In this document: positions 1-8,492 of the stretch, in pieces | Position numbering within the stretch: the first letter of the stretch is position 1 | Layout: each line of letters opens with the position of its first letter | NCBI RefSeq assembly: GCF_001046635.1 | Contig: NZ_KQ130456.1 | Location: 344,013-408,012 of the forward strand | Length of the DNA: 64,000 bases | Direction of reading: 5' to 3' | From: Novosphingobium barchaimii LL02 | Lineage (GTDB): Bacteria; Pseudomonadota; Alphaproteobacteria; Sphingomonadales; Sphingomonadaceae | Translations under genes and position numbers: made by a program | The notes under the pieces: model-generated | Databases searched by the model: none | What the model was told of the DNA's origin: nothing | What the model saw: only the letters and a program-made list of their open reading frames with translations

Positions 1-11
1 AAAGGGTAGAA

Positions 12-40
12 GACCTGGGGCCATCGCCCCAGACCCCTTT
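12..40 (+). repeat. Dispersed palindromic repeat, copy 1
   Basis: The core GACCTGGGGCCATCGCCCC followed by AGACCCCTTT forms a stem (CTGGGGC / GCCCCAG) with a short ATC-type centre. The same unit recurs near 7.6, 17.9, 18.1, 43.6 and 43.8 kb. This copy lies about 120 bp beyond the stop codon of the fumarase gene; positions 41-158 between them hold nothing I can assign. Confidence 0.75.
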
Positions 41-158
41 TATGTGGAGGTTGCACGAGCAGCTCCGGCACCGCGCACACTTCATTGCATATAGCCTGCC
101 GGCGGCAGGGGGCGCACGTCCTAGCTGCGCCCCCTACGCTTCCCCTTCACCGTATTCT

Positions 159-1682
159 TCAGTTCGCCAGCAGATGTTCTTCCGCGATCTTCGCCTTCCA
201 CTGCTGCGGGGCGAGGGTGTGGACGTTGGCCCCTTCGCTGTCGACCGCGACCGTCACCGGCATGTCCTGCACGGTAAACTCGTAGATCGCCTCCATCCCA
301 AGGTCCGCGAAGCCCACGACCCTCGATTCCTTGATCGCGCGGGCAACGAGGTATGCCGCGCCCCCGACGGCCATCAGATAGGCCGACTTGTGATTGGCGA
401 TCGACTGCGTGGCGGCCGGTCCGCGCTCCGACTTGCCGACACTGGCGAGCAAGCCAAGGTCGAGCATCGTATCGGAGAACTTGTCCATGCGCGTCGCGGT
501 GGTCGGACCTGCGGGGCCGACGACCTCGTCGCCAACCGGGTCGACCGGGCCGACGTAGTAGATCACCCGTCCCTTGAAATCGACGGGCAGTTCCTCGCCC
601 TTCGCCAGCATGTCGGCAATGCGCTTGTGCGCGGCATCGCGGCCAGTCAGCATCTTGCCGTTGAGGAGGAGGCGGTCGCCCTGCTTCCAGCTCTGCACTT
701 CTTCCGGGGTCAGCGTGTCGAGGTTGACCTTCTTCGCTTCCTTGCTGGGCGCCCAGTGGACCTTGGGCCATTCGTCGAGGTTGGGGGTTTCCAGGAAGCT
801 CGGCCCCGAACCGTCAAGGGTGAAGTGCGCGTGCCGGGTCGCGGCGCAGTTGGGGATCATCGCGACGGGCTTGCCGGCAGCGTGGCACGGCCAGTCAAGG
901 ATCTTGACGTCGAGGATAGTGGCAAGGCCACCCAGGCCCTGCGCGCCGATGCCCAGTGCGTTGACCTTGTCGAAGATTTCGATGCGCAGCGCTTCGATAT
1001 CGTTCTGGGGGCCGCGCAGCTTGAGCTGGGCCATGTCGATCGGCTCCATCAGGCTCTGCTTGGCCAGCTTGACGCAGTGTTCGGCGGTGCCGCCGATGCC
1101 GATGCCCAGCATGCCCGGCGGACACCAGCCGGCCCCCATCTGCGGCAGCATCTCTACCACCCAGTCAACAATGGAATCGCTGGGATTCATCATCTTGAAC
1201 TTGGACTTGTTCTCGGACCCGCCGCCCTTGGCCGCGACGTCTACCGAAATCTTAGACCCCGGCACCATCTCCACCGAGAGCACGCAGGGCGTGTTGTCCT
1301 TGGTGTTGCGGCGGGTAAAGGCGGGGTCGGCCAGCACCGAGGCGCGCAGCTTGTTTTCCGGGTGGTTGTAGGCGCGGCGCACGCCTTCATCGACCACGTC
1401 CTGGAGCGACTTGTCGGATTCGAGGCGGCAGTTCTGGCCCCACTCGATGAAGACGTTGACGATGCCGGTGTCCTGACAGATCGGCCGGTGGCCTTCCGCG
1501 CACATGCGGCTGTTGGTCAGTATCTGCGCGATGGCATCCTTGGCGGCCGGGCCGACTTCTGCGTCGTAGGCATCGCCCAAGGCGCGAATATAATCCATCG
1601 GGTGATAATAGCTGATGTATTGCAGCGCGTCGGCGACGGAATCGATCAGGTCGTCTTCGCGGATGGTTACCATATCTGTCAT
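159..1682 (-). CDS. fumA: Fumarate hydratase, class I (Fe-S)
   Basis: This 507-residue protein is a class I, oxygen-sensitive [4Fe-4S] fumarase, which interconverts fumarate and malate in the cytoplasmic TCA cycle. Family hallmarks seen are CQDTG at residues 69-73, GGGSENKSK near 153-161, GIGIGGTAEHC ending at Cys203 and a C-terminal half with VGKSERGPAA. Both the alpha (catalytic, Fe-S) and beta domains are present, so the single-chain form is complete. The open frame extends 128 codons further upstream, but homologous sequence begins at MTDMVTIRED, so the ATG at 1682 is used. It stands alone, divergent from the PIMT-like/tolC pair. A heat-stable class II enzyme could exist elsewhere. Confidence 0.93.
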   Translation of the reverse strand: MTDMVTIREDDLIDSVADALQYISYYHPMDYIRALGDAYDAEVGPAAKDAIAQILTNSRMCAEGHRPICQDTGIVNVFIEWGQNCRLESDKSLQDVVDEGVRRAYNHPENKLRASVLADPAFTRRNTKDNTPCVLSVEMVPGSKISVDVAAKGGGSENKSKFKMMNPSDSIVDWVVEMLPQMGAGWCPPGMLGIGIGGTAEHCVKLAKQSLMEPIDMAQLKLRGPQNDIEALRIEIFDKVNALGIGAQGLGGLATILDVKILDWPCHAAGKPVAMIPNCAATRHAHFTLDGSGPSFLETPNLDEWPKVHWAPSKEAKKVNLDTLTPEEVQSWKQGDRLLLNGKMLTGRDAAHKRIADMLAKGEELPVDFKGRVIYYVGPVDPVGDEVVGPAGPTTATRMDKFSDTMLDLGLLASVGKSERGPAATQSIANHKSAYLMAVGGAAYLVARAIKESRVVGFADLGMEAIYEFTVQDMPVTVAVDSEGANVHTLAPQQWKAKIAEEHLLAN

Positions 1683-1905
1683 GGAATTTTCGCTCCCGGT
1701 TCTGGCGGATAACGTGAATTTTCCGGTGCCATAGGCCGCGAGGGGCCTATCGTCAAAGTGCTTGATCTGATCGACCGGCGTATACGCAAATGGCTTGGCC
1801 TGACCGGCGGCTTCGCCTAGAAGCGCCCTATTAGTGCCGTCTTCGCAAGGCTTCGTTGCCCCACGCGCCAGCCGGACCTGCGAACGAATTAGGGAAATGC
1901 ACCTG

Positions 1906-2514
1906 ATGACCTTGACCGAGGAACGGTCGGCACCGACCGGCGCCGCCATCTCCGTAGCGCGCCGCGCGATGATTTCCAGCCAGCTGCGTACCAGCGGCGT
2001 GAACGAGCCCTGGGTGCTCGAAGCCATGGCCGGGATCGCGCGTGAGGACTTCGTGCCTGCCTCCATGCGGGATGCCGCCTATATCGACCGTGCGATCCCG
2101 CTGGGCGAAGGCCGCTTCCTGGCCGCCCCGCTGGTCCACGGCCGGATGCTGGCCGAAGCGGAACCTGCCAAGACCGACAAGGTCCTGCTGGTCGGTGACG
2201 GCGAAGGCTATCTCGCGGCGTTGCTGCGTCCGCTGGCCGGTTCGCTCGACGCCGTTGCTCCGGCCGATGCCGGGAATGCCGGTGAGGGCGGTTACTCGCT
2301 CGTCATCGTCGACGGCGCGGCCGAAGTCCTGCCCGAAGCCCTGGGGGCGCGGCTCGTCGACGGTGGCCGGATCGTCACCGGCCTGGTGGAACGCGGCGTC
2401 ACCCGCCTTGCCGCCGGCCGCAAGGCTGCCGGCGCGGTTTCGCTGCTGCCGTTGGCCGAAATAGGCATTCCGCTACTGACGGAGTTTGCAGCGCCCAAAC
2501 GCTGGAGCTTCTGA
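1906..2514 (+). CDS. PIMT-like protein, probably catalytically degenerate
   Basis: This 202-residue protein resembles protein-L-isoaspartate O-methyltransferase along its length: an N-terminal helix with RRAMISSQLRTSGV, then REDFVPASMRDAAY and a Rossmann-like core. Key PIMT residues are changed. The family's QTISQP active-site stretch reads GRFLAAPLV, the SAM motif E(I/L)GTGSGYQ reads LVGDGEGYLA, and the region around the usual GDG motif is shortened. I infer a pseudoenzyme or one with altered activity. The ATG at 1906 has AGGG about 11 bp upstream; an in-frame ATG at 1897 is possible. It is 2 bp from tolC, so the two are probably cotranscribed. Confidence 0.75.
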   Translation: MTLTEERSAPTGAAISVARRAMISSQLRTSGVNEPWVLEAMAGIAREDFVPASMRDAAYIDRAIPLGEGRFLAAPLVHGRMLAEAEPAKTDKVLLVGDGEGYLAALLRPLAGSLDAVAPADAGNAGEGGYSLVIVDGAAEVLPEALGARLVDGGRIVTGLVERGVTRLAAGRKAAGAVSLLPLAEIGIPLLTEFAAPKRWSF

Positions 2515-2516
2515 GC

Positions 2517-3980
2517 ATGGCCCGGTTCGCAAAGCGTGCCGGGCTGCTCGCAGGGGGATGTCTGATACTGACGACCGGCTCACCTGTGTGGGCGGATACC
2601 CTTCGCGACGCGCTGGTCACTGCATATCGGTCCAACCCCACGCTCGAATCGGCACGCGCCCAGCAGCGCGCCAATGACGAGAACGTCCCCATTGCGCGCG
2701 CCGCCGGCTTGCCATCGGCCAGCGCGAACGGGACCTACACGGAATTCCTGAAACAGAGCGAGAATTCGTTCAACGCGCCTTCGCGCACCGTGAACGCGGG
2801 CGCGGACCTGGGCGTGCCGATCTATTCCGGCGGCGCGGTGAAGAACCGGGTCAAGGCTGCCAAGATTCGCGTTGAAGCCGGCCAGGCCGACCTGCGCGGG
2901 ACCGAAAGCTCGCTTTTCTCCTCCGTGGTCGCCGCCTACATGGACGTAATCCGCACCGAGGCGATCGTCGGGCTGAACCGCAAGAACGTCAGCGTGCTGC
3001 AGACCAATCTTCAGGCCACCGGCGACCGTTTCGAGATCGGCAACCTTACCCGCACCGACGTCGCCCAATCGCAGTCACGCCTTGCCGTCGCGCAAAGCGA
3101 CCTGCGCACCGCGGAGGCGAACCTCGCCGCGGCGCGCGAAACCTATATCCGCCTCGTCGGTACAGCGCCCCAGGCACTCGAAGCCCCGCCGCCGCTCCCC
3201 AACCTTCCCGCAACCGCCGATGACGCGGCTGCCATCGCGCTCGATTCCAATCCGGACCTGATTGGCGCTCGCGAACGCACCAAGGCGGCGGACAAGGACA
3301 TCGACGTGGCAGGGGCAGGGCGCCTTCCCACTGTCCGGCTGTTCGCGCAGGGCACCTACAACAACTATCTGGGCACGCTGGCACGCGGCGTTGCCAACTC
3401 CACCGTATCGCAAAGCGATAGCTCGGCGCAGGCTGGCGCTCAGCTTTCGATTCCGATCTTCCAGGGCGGTCTTCCCGCCGCGCAGCGCCGGCAGGCGACA
3501 GCCACCGCCTCTGCTGCGCTGGAGCAGGAGATCGCCACCGAACGCGACGTCATCGCCCAGGTGCGGTCCGCCTATACCTCCTATATCGCCTCGAACGACC
3601 TGATCCGCTCGTCGCAGGTGGCCGTGGATGCGACCGCGCTGAGCCTCGAAGGCGTGAAGGCGGAGAATTCGGTCGGCAACCGCACGATCCTCGACATCCT
3701 CAACGCCGAACAGGAACTGCTCAACGCGCAGGTCCAGTTGGTGACCGCCCGGCGCAACGCCTATGTCGCCGGCTTTACCCTGCTGGCCGCGATGGGCCGG
3801 GGCGAAGCGCGCGACCTCAACCTCGATGGCGGCGCGCTTTACGACCCGGACCTCAACTACCGCCGCGTACGCAGCAGGTTCAACGACTGGGACAACGATC
3901 CTGCCCCGGTCGCCCGCTCCACCCGTACCACCGGCACCCCGGTGCAGGATGGCGAAATCCCGGGATCGCAGGAACCTTAA
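2517..3980 (+). CDS. tolC: TolC family outer-membrane channel
   Basis: This 487-residue protein is a TolC-type outer-membrane exit duct for type I secretion and multidrug efflux. A signal peptide ends near residue 26 (PVWA before DTLRDAL). Two repeated OEP domains follow, each with the YRSNP or LDSNPDL opening and long helices; GNRTILDILNAEQELLNAQ is the typical second-half motif. The length fits the family. The C-terminal 50 residues are proline- and charge-rich (VARSTRTTGTPVQDG) and extend past the barrel core. It starts 2 bp after the PIMT-like gene. No ABC transporter or membrane fusion protein is adjacent, so it probably serves several distant pumps. Confidence 0.95.
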   Translation: MARFAKRAGLLAGGCLILTTGSPVWADTLRDALVTAYRSNPTLESARAQQRANDENVPIARAAGLPSASANGTYTEFLKQSENSFNAPSRTVNAGADLGVPIYSGGAVKNRVKAAKIRVEAGQADLRGTESSLFSSVVAAYMDVIRTEAIVGLNRKNVSVLQTNLQATGDRFEIGNLTRTDVAQSQSRLAVAQSDLRTAEANLAAARETYIRLVGTAPQALEAPPPLPNLPATADDAAAIALDSNPDLIGARERTKAADKDIDVAGAGRLPTVRLFAQGTYNNYLGTLARGVANSTVSQSDSSAQAGAQLSIPIFQGGLPAAQRRQATATASAALEQEIATERDVIAQVRSAYTSYIASNDLIRSSQVAVDATALSLEGVKAENSVGNRTILDILNAEQELLNAQVQLVTARRNAYVAGFTLLAAMGRGEARDLNLDGGALYDPDLNYRRVRSRFNDWDNDPAPVARSTRTTGTPVQDGEIPGSQEP

Positions 3981-3986
3981 AGCCGT

Positions 3987-4022
3987 ATTCAGGAAAAAGG
4001 CCTGATTCAGCAAAAAGGCTTG
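3987..4022 (+). repeat. Imperfect 18-bp tandem duplication
   Basis: Two adjacent 18-mers, ATTCAGGAAAAAGGCCTG (3987-4004) and ATTCAGCAAAAAGGCTTG (4005-4022), differ at two positions. They lie just after the tolC stop codon, before popZ. No function is evident. Confidence 0.7.
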
Positions 4023-4101
4023 TGCGCGCCGGGTTTTCGTAGGAAATCCAGTCTACTGAAATCAATCGGCGCGCCCGCGCGCCAATGGGGGCGAATTCGC
4101 A

Positions 4102-4560
4102 ATGCGGCAAAACGGTGAACCTTCGGTCGAGGAGATTCTCCAGTCGATCAAGCAGGTCATCGCGCGCGATACCCTTGCCGATCCGCGTCCTGCCCGTCCC
4201 TTGCGTGATAACGCAATCGAAGCCCTCCTCGGGTCCGCCCCCTTCACGGACGATGAGGACGTGCTGGAACTGCAGGAAGCCGCACAGCTGCCTTCACAGG
4301 CCCCGGAAGACAGTGAAGAATCTCCGCTGCTCCAGCCCGATGCGCGCAATTCCATGCGCGAATCGCTGGCCGCGCTCGCCATGCTGTCCGAACCCGGCGC
4401 CCAGCCGCAAATCGTCCGCTCCGGCGAAACCTCGCTCGAAGCCCTGACCCGCGAACTTCTGCGTCCGGCGCTGGCCGAATGGCTGGACAAAAACCTGCCT
4501 CCGATGGTCGAACGCCTCGTGGCCGCTGAAATCGCGCGGATCGTCGGCAAAAAGGGCTGA
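4102..4560 (+). CDS. popZ: PopZ-like polar organising protein (DUF2497)
   Basis: This 152-residue acidic protein has the three-part layout of PopZ/DUF2497. There is an N-terminal helix (PSVEEILQSIKQVIARD, residues 7-23), a low-complexity middle rich in Asp, Glu, Pro and Ala, and a C-terminal helical oligomerisation block (LRPALAEWLDKNLPP followed by MVERLV and IARIVGKKG). In Caulobacter PopZ self-assembles at the cell pole and tethers the ParB-parS origin complex; that role is inferred here from homology and from parAB lying 20 kb away. It is shorter than Caulobacter PopZ, mainly in the linker. A run of five G lies about 10 bp before the ATG. It stands 121 bp from tolC and seems to be its own unit. 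Confidence 0.85.
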   Translation: MRQNGEPSVEEILQSIKQVIARDTLADPRPARPLRDNAIEALLGSAPFTDDEDVLELQEAAQLPSQAPEDSEESPLLQPDARNSMRESLAALAMLSEPGAQPQIVRSGETSLEALTRELLRPALAEWLDKNLPPMVERLVAAEIARIVGKKG

Positions 4561-4625
4561 TCGGGGTCGCGCTCAATTAGGGGCAGGGCTGGACCTTGGC
4601 CCCCGCGCCCCCTACCTTTCAGCGT

Positions 4626-5057
4626 ATGCCCAAGCCCGATCCCGCGCTGCTCGATCCCGCGCGCTACCCGTTCTCCTGCACTATTGAGCCGCGCTTTGGC
4701 GATCTCGATATCAACCTGCACATCAACAACGTGGCGATGGCCGGTCTTCTCGAAGACGGCCGCGTGCGATTCCACCGTGCCAGCGGATACCGCGATGCGC
4801 TGAGCGGCCAGTCTTCGATGATCGCCAGCATCGCCATCGAATATCTGGGGGAGGGCCATTATCCTGATTCGGTGACAATCCACAGCGCGGTGGAAGATAT
4901 CGGCCGCTCCAGCCACCGCCTCGTCCAGTTGCTCATGCAGGACGAACGTGTGGTCGCCTTTGCCCGTAGCGTCATGGTCATTGTCGGCAAGAACGGACCC
5001 GTTCCGCTCCCCGGCTCCTTCGCAGACCAGATAGACCAATGGAGGTTGAGGCCGTGA
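4626..5057 (+). CDS. Acyl-CoA thioesterase, 4HBT hotdog fold
   Basis: This 143-residue protein fits the 4-hydroxybenzoyl-CoA thioesterase/FadM type of hotdog enzyme, which hydrolyses acyl-CoA esters. The [18 protein letters not shown] segment near the N-terminus is the typical active-site strand and helix, with Asp in the usual catalytic area. Substrate cannot be told from sequence. The ATG at 4626 is used. An in-frame TTG at 4596 has a better ribosome site (CAGGG) and would add ten residues (MAPAPPTFQR). Its TGA stop overlaps the GTG start of the ferredoxin gene, suggesting translational coupling. Confidence 0.8.
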   Translation: MPKPDPALLDPARYPFSCTIEPRFGDLDINLHINNVAMAGLLEDGRVRFHRASGYRDALSGQSSMIASIAIEYLGEGHYPDSVTIHSAVEDIGRSSHRLVQLLMQDERVVAFARSVMVIVGKNGPVPLPGSFADQIDQWRLRP

Positions 5058-5452
5058 GCACCCACGCTGCAGGACACCGCGAGATCGAAAAAGCGCAAAA
5101 TGCGCTGGCCAAGACCGGCGGCGACAGCATCGAACGCCACATCTTCATCTGCGCCGAACCGCAGAAGGGCGAGTGCTGCTCACCCGAGGCTGGTCAGACT
5201 GCGTGGAAGTACCTGAAGAAGCGTTTGAAACAGCTAGGCCTCGACGGCCCCAAGTCGGGCACCGGGGGCGGCGTGGCCCGAACCAAGGCAGATTGCCTCC
5301 GCATCTGTTTCGCGGGCCCGGTCGCGGTCGTATGGCCCGACGGCGTCTGGTATCACTCGTGCAACGAGGAAGCGCTGGAAAAGATCATCCAGCAGCACCT
5401 CATCGGCGGCCAGCCGGTGGAGGAATATCGTCTGCACCCGAAGCCAGGCTGA
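5054..5452 (+). CDS. Thioredoxin-like [2Fe-2S] ferredoxin
   Basis: This 132-residue protein belongs to the thioredoxin-fold [2Fe-2S] ferredoxin family. The motif [19 protein letters not shown] supplies the first cysteines, and [20 protein letters not shown] supplies the second pair with the characteristic downstream strand. It should act as a small soluble electron carrier; its partner is unknown. The GTG at 5054 is preferred because GGAGG lies 8 bp upstream and because GTGA overlaps the stop of the thioesterase gene. An ATG at 5039 would add five residues. Confidence 0.88.
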   Translation: MSTHAAGHREIEKAQNALAKTGGDSIERHIFICAEPQKGECCSPEAGQTAWKYLKKRLKQLGLDGPKSGTGGGVARTKADCLRICFAGPVAVVWPDGVWYHSCNEEALEKIIQQHLIGGQPVEEYRLHPKPG

Positions 5453-5458
5453 CAAGCC

Positions 5459-5755
5459 CTACTCTCCGGCATTATCGTCCTCCAGCGGATCGACCACCGC
5501 CTCGTCGTGGCCACTTCCGCTCGACAGGAATACCAGCCCCATCAGCGCCGAGGCCAGCAGCATCGTGAAGCCCACTCCCAGCGCCGCCGCGATATAGAAA
5601 TGTACCGAGACCATCCCGTTCGACCGATAGAGCAGAATCGCCGAACCCGCGACAAGGCCCACGGTAATGGTCATCATCCAGCCCATTATGCGCCGGTAAC
5701 GCGCCCAGGCATAGGCAGCCCTGGCCGGATCGTCGAGAGGAGAGCGCCGTGTCAT
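5459..5755 (-). CDS. Small two-helix membrane protein, unknown function
   Basis: This 98-residue protein has a short charged N-terminus (MTRRSPLDDPARAAYAWARY), two likely membrane helices (IMGWMMTITVGLVAGSAILL and a segment from FYIAAALG to GLVFLSS) and an acidic tail ending DPLEDDNAGE. I do not recognise a characterised family; proteins of this shape are common conserved hypotheticals in sphingomonads. The ATG at 5755 begins the conserved-looking part; a 15-codon upstream extension is cysteine-rich and unlikely. It converges on the ferredoxin gene with only a 6-bp gap. Confidence 0.7.
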   Translation of the reverse strand: MTRRSPLDDPARAAYAWARYRRIMGWMMTITVGLVAGSAILLYRSNGMVSVHFYIAAALGVGFTMLLASALMGLVFLSSGSGHDEAVVDPLEDDNAGE

Positions 5756-5887
5756 GCCGCCCCATCTGGCCCCGCCGCAGCGCGCCCGCAAGCAAATCAT
5801 GGCTGGCGGCGGCGCCGGCCTGTGATACTCTTACCCCGGGGCAATCGGTAAAAACAGGGGCCCCTTGCAGATAGGGAGCGCAAGACG

Positions 5888-6313
5888 ATGACCATTGGTC
5901 GTATTATCGAAGGCCGCACCGATGTCGTTACCTGCGACATCACCACCACGGTGCGCGAAGCCGTGGCGATTCTCGCAGAGCGGCGGATCGGCGCCGTTCC
6001 GGTGATGGAGAACGGCGAGATCGTCGGCATTTTCTCGGAACGCGATGTGATCTACCGGCTCAGCGAGATCGGCGCCGGCGTTCTGGACATGCCGCTGGGC
6101 CACATCATGACCGCCTCGCCGGTAACGGTGGAAACTGATACCTCGGTAATCGCGGCGCTGTCGCTGATGACCCGCCGCCGCATCCGCCATCTTCCGGTGC
6201 TGAGCGGCACGGACATGATCGGTTTCGTCTCGATCGGCGATCTGGTGAAACACCGGATCGACATGATCGAGCACGAAGCCGCCGCTATGCGGGACTATAT
6301 CCAGACGGCCTGA
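5888..6313 (+). CDS. Tandem CBS-domain protein
   Basis: This 141-residue protein consists almost entirely of two CBS domains, adenosine-nucleotide sensing modules. The first holds TVREAVAILAERRIGAVPVM and GIFSERDVIYRL, the second SVIAALSLMTRRRIRHLPVL and GFVSIGDLVKHRI. No effector domain is attached, so it probably acts by binding another protein or a nucleotide. Such stand-alone proteins are widespread in alphaproteobacteria and their partners are mostly unknown. AGGGAG lies 8-9 bp before the ATG. Confidence 0.9.
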   Translation: MTIGRIIEGRTDVVTCDITTTVREAVAILAERRIGAVPVMENGEIVGIFSERDVIYRLSEIGAGVLDMPLGHIMTASPVTVETDTSVIAALSLMTRRRIRHLPVLSGTDMIGFVSIGDLVKHRIDMIEHEAAAMRDYIQTA

Positions 6314-6404
6314 ATCGCCCGATTTCACGGCGTCTGATTGCGCGCCGTCTATATTGCCCCGGCCGCTGCTTGCCGCAGGGGCTGTGCGCGCCTACATCGT
6401 TGGC

Positions 6405-6737
6405 ATGGAACAGCACAGCCTGACACTCAGCCCCTCGGCGGCCGCGCGCGTTGCCGCGATCGCCAGCAAGCAGGGCAAGCCCGCCATCCTGCGCCTCGCC
6501 GTAGAAGGCGGCGGCTGCTCGGGCTTCCAGTATAAATTCGGCCTCGCCGATGCCCCGGAAGGCGACGATAGCGTCACCGAAACGGACGGCGTGCGCCTGG
6601 TCGTCGATGCTGTAAGCCTCGACCTTGTCGCGGGTTGCGTCGTCGATTTCGTCGAGTCGCTGGGCGGCGCGGCCTTTAAGGTCGAAAATCCCAATGCAGC
6701 GGCAGGCTGCGGCTGCGGGTCCAGCTTCTCGGTATGA
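6405..6737 (+). CDS. erpA: Iron-sulfur cluster insertion protein ErpA
   Basis: This 110-residue A-type Fe-S carrier delivers clusters to apo-enzymes. The three conserved cysteines are visible: GGGCSGFQYKF in the middle and the C-terminal GCGCGSSFSV. Length and the LTLSPSAAARVAAI opening fit ErpA/HesB. The open frame starts 17 codons earlier, but MEQHSLTLSP is the expected N-terminus. The stop overlaps the exonuclease III start by four bases (ATGA), so the two are translated as a unit, a pairing common in alphaproteobacteria. Confidence 0.92.
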   Translation: MEQHSLTLSPSAAARVAAIASKQGKPAILRLAVEGGGCSGFQYKFGLADAPEGDDSVTETDGVRLVVDAVSLDLVAGCVVDFVESLGGAAFKVENPNAAAGCGCGSSFSV

Positions 6738-7507
6738 GAATCTCGACGTACAATATTAACGGGGTCAAGGCGCGCCTGCCCCGCCTGCTCGAATGGCTTG
6801 AAGAAACCCGTCCCGCTGTCGCCTGCCTGCAGGAGATCAAGACGCAGGACGAAGGCTTCCCGATGGCCGAGTTCGAGAAGCTGGGATACAAAGGCATCTG
6901 GCACGGCCAGAAGGGCTTCAACGGCGTCGCCATCCTGGCCGACGGCGAAGCCCCGGTAGAAATTCAGCGCGGCCTTGAGGGAGAGCCTGAGGACGAACAT
7001 TCCCGCTACCTCGAAGCGGACGTGTTCGGGGTGCGCGTCGTTTGCATTTACCTGCCCAATGGCAATCCGCTGCCTGGCCCCAAGTTCGACTACAAGTTGC
7101 GCTGGATGGAGCGCCTGCGCCGCCGCATGGACGCGATCAAAGCCGAGGAAGTGCCCGCGATCGTGACTGGCGACTACAACGTCATCCCCACCGACCGCGA
7201 CATCTGGGCCCCGCCGGCAATGGCCGCAGACGCCCTGATGCAGCCGCAATCGCGCGATGCGTATTTTCGGCTGCTCGGCGATGGGTGGACGGACGCTCTG
7301 GCCACCCACAACCCGCGCGGCGGGGTGTGGACGTACTGGGACTATCAGGCAGGCGCCTGGCAGCGCGACCACGGCTTTCGCATCGACCACTCGCTGCTCT
7401 CGCCGGAACTGGCCGACCGGCTTGTGGCCTGCGGCGTAGACAAGGAACATCGCGGTCGGGAAAAGGCCAGCGATCATGCTCCGGTCTGGGTCGAACTTCG
7501 CCAGTAA
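6734..7507 (+). CDS. xth: Exodeoxyribonuclease III
   Basis: This 257-residue enzyme is an AP endonuclease/3'-5' exonuclease of base excision repair. Motifs in order are NINGVKARL (residues 8-16), CLQEIKTQD with the metal-binding Glu, GDYNVIPTDRD, WTYWDYQAGAW and the C-terminal SDHAPVWVEL catalytic His. Length matches the ExoIII family. The ATG overlaps the erpA stop (ATGA). Nothing is missing. Confidence 0.95.
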   Translation: MRISTYNINGVKARLPRLLEWLEETRPAVACLQEIKTQDEGFPMAEFEKLGYKGIWHGQKGFNGVAILADGEAPVEIQRGLEGEPEDEHSRYLEADVFGVRVVCIYLPNGNPLPGPKFDYKLRWMERLRRRMDAIKAEEVPAIVTGDYNVIPTDRDIWAPPAMAADALMQPQSRDAYFRLLGDGWTDALATHNPRGGVWTYWDYQAGAWQRDHGFRIDHSLLSPELADRLVACGVDKEHRGREKASDHAPVWVELRQ

Positions 7508-7612
7508 TTCGAAAGGAAAGGGTCTAGCTCCGACCCATTCACGCGCCGTAGCCTGTCAAGCCCGGCTCAAGTTGCAAGCGCTTGCGAAGCCGCTCGCGTG
7601 ACCTCTGCATCG

Positions 7613-7649
7613 AAGGGGTCTGGGGCAATGGCCCCAGGTCTTCCTTTAA
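7613..7649 (-). repeat. Dispersed palindromic repeat, copy 2
   Basis: On the plus strand it reads AAGGGGTCTGGGGCAATGGC followed by CCCAGGTCTTCC; its reverse complement closely matches copy 1. It sits 12 bp past the stop of the leftward SleB-type gene and may end that transcript. The rest of 7508-7612 shows no feature. Confidence 0.75.
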
Positions 7650-7661
7650 GCCGCCAACAAG

Positions 7662-8294
7662 TCAGCGATAGAAAACGTGATTGTCGACCCGGGCCAAGCG
7701 GGTCAGGCGCCAATTGGGCGAAACCCGCGTTGCGTGGAAGAACAGGGCGCCCTTTGCCGGGCTTTTCCAGGTGCCTTCGTCAGCGATCTGCGCCACGGCG
7801 ACGGCTTCGCGCCAACTCATCGAGCCTTCGCGCACGGACGGCATAGAACGGCCGCGCACGAACGAGAACTGCGAGGGCTGATACACTACGCCGCAATAGC
7901 TGGTTGGGAAACGGCCCGACTTCGAGCGATTGACGATCACGCGGCCCACGGCCAGTTGGCCTTCGAGTGTTTCGCCGCGTGCTTCGAAGTAGATCGCGCC
8001 GGCGAGGCAACGCATTTCGTTCGACATGTCATCCGGCATCGACTGCTGCGATACCAGTTCTCGAAGCGAATCTGCGTCGGGAGAAATCTCGGTCCCGTCT
8101 GTCTCCTCGACGCCGTCTTCGGCGGGGAGGGCCTGGACCATAGGCCGGGAAACGAATTCCACGGCGGGCTTCTGTTCAGTCAGAATCGGAATCAAGTCCG
8201 ATGCAGCTGCGCCCGAGCCCTGGGCGCTCAACAGTGCGGTCAAAACCGTTGCGGCCAGCGCCATGACGCCCGCCCACTCAACCTTGGTTCGCAT
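7662..8294 (-). CDS. Cell wall hydrolase, SleB family
   Basis: This 210-residue secreted protein has an N-terminal hydrophobic segment (VMALAATVLTALLSAQGSGA) and, from about residue 90, a Hydrolase_2 domain. Recognisable parts are RCLAGAIYFEARGETLEGQL with the catalytic Glu, VGRVIVNRSKSGRFP, CGVVYQPSQFSF and the closing ALFFHATRVSPNW. This family cleaves peptidoglycan glycan strands and includes spore-cortex SleB; here a non-spore role in wall turnover is inferred. Residues 30-85 form an acidic linker. It is a single gene, leftward, followed by a palindromic repeat. Confidence 0.92.
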   Translation of the reverse strand: MRTKVEWAGVMALAATVLTALLSAQGSGAAASDLIPILTEQKPAVEFVSRPMVQALPAEDGVEETDGTEISPDADSLRELVSQQSMPDDMSNEMRCLAGAIYFEARGETLEGQLAVGRVIVNRSKSGRFPTSYCGVVYQPSQFSFVRGRSMPSVREGSMSWREAVAVAQIADEGTWKSPAKGALFFHATRVSPNWRLTRLARVDNHVFYR

Positions 8295-8459
8295 TTAATC
8301 ATATCAACGGCGGTGAACCGGTCCGACACAGGCTGGAACGAAATGCCGTATTCGGGCGTTCTGATTCCGTTGAGCCTGCCGACGATTCCCCGTCTGCGTG
8401 CTAGCCGGGCGACCGAAGTGTCGCCCATGCCGCTTTCGCGTTTGCGAGGGCGGCCATTA

Positions 8460-8478
8460 ACTTGCATGGCGTGCAAGT
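8460..8478. repeat. Short inverted repeat beyond DUF1491 gene
   Basis: ACTTGCA-TGGCG-TGCAAGT is a perfect 7-bp stem with a 5-nt loop lying 14 bp past the stop of the leftward DUF1491 gene. Without a T-run it may be a weak or Rho-assisted 3' end, or a protein-binding site upstream of the SleB gene. Confidence 0.45.
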
Positions 8479-8492
8479 CAACCTTGTTCGAC

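Noticed and set aside
42-1712. Long plus-strand open frame of 556 codons
   Set aside because: It lies antisense to the well-supported fumarase and has a basic, repetitive composition typical of GC-rich shadow frames; no domain is recognisable.
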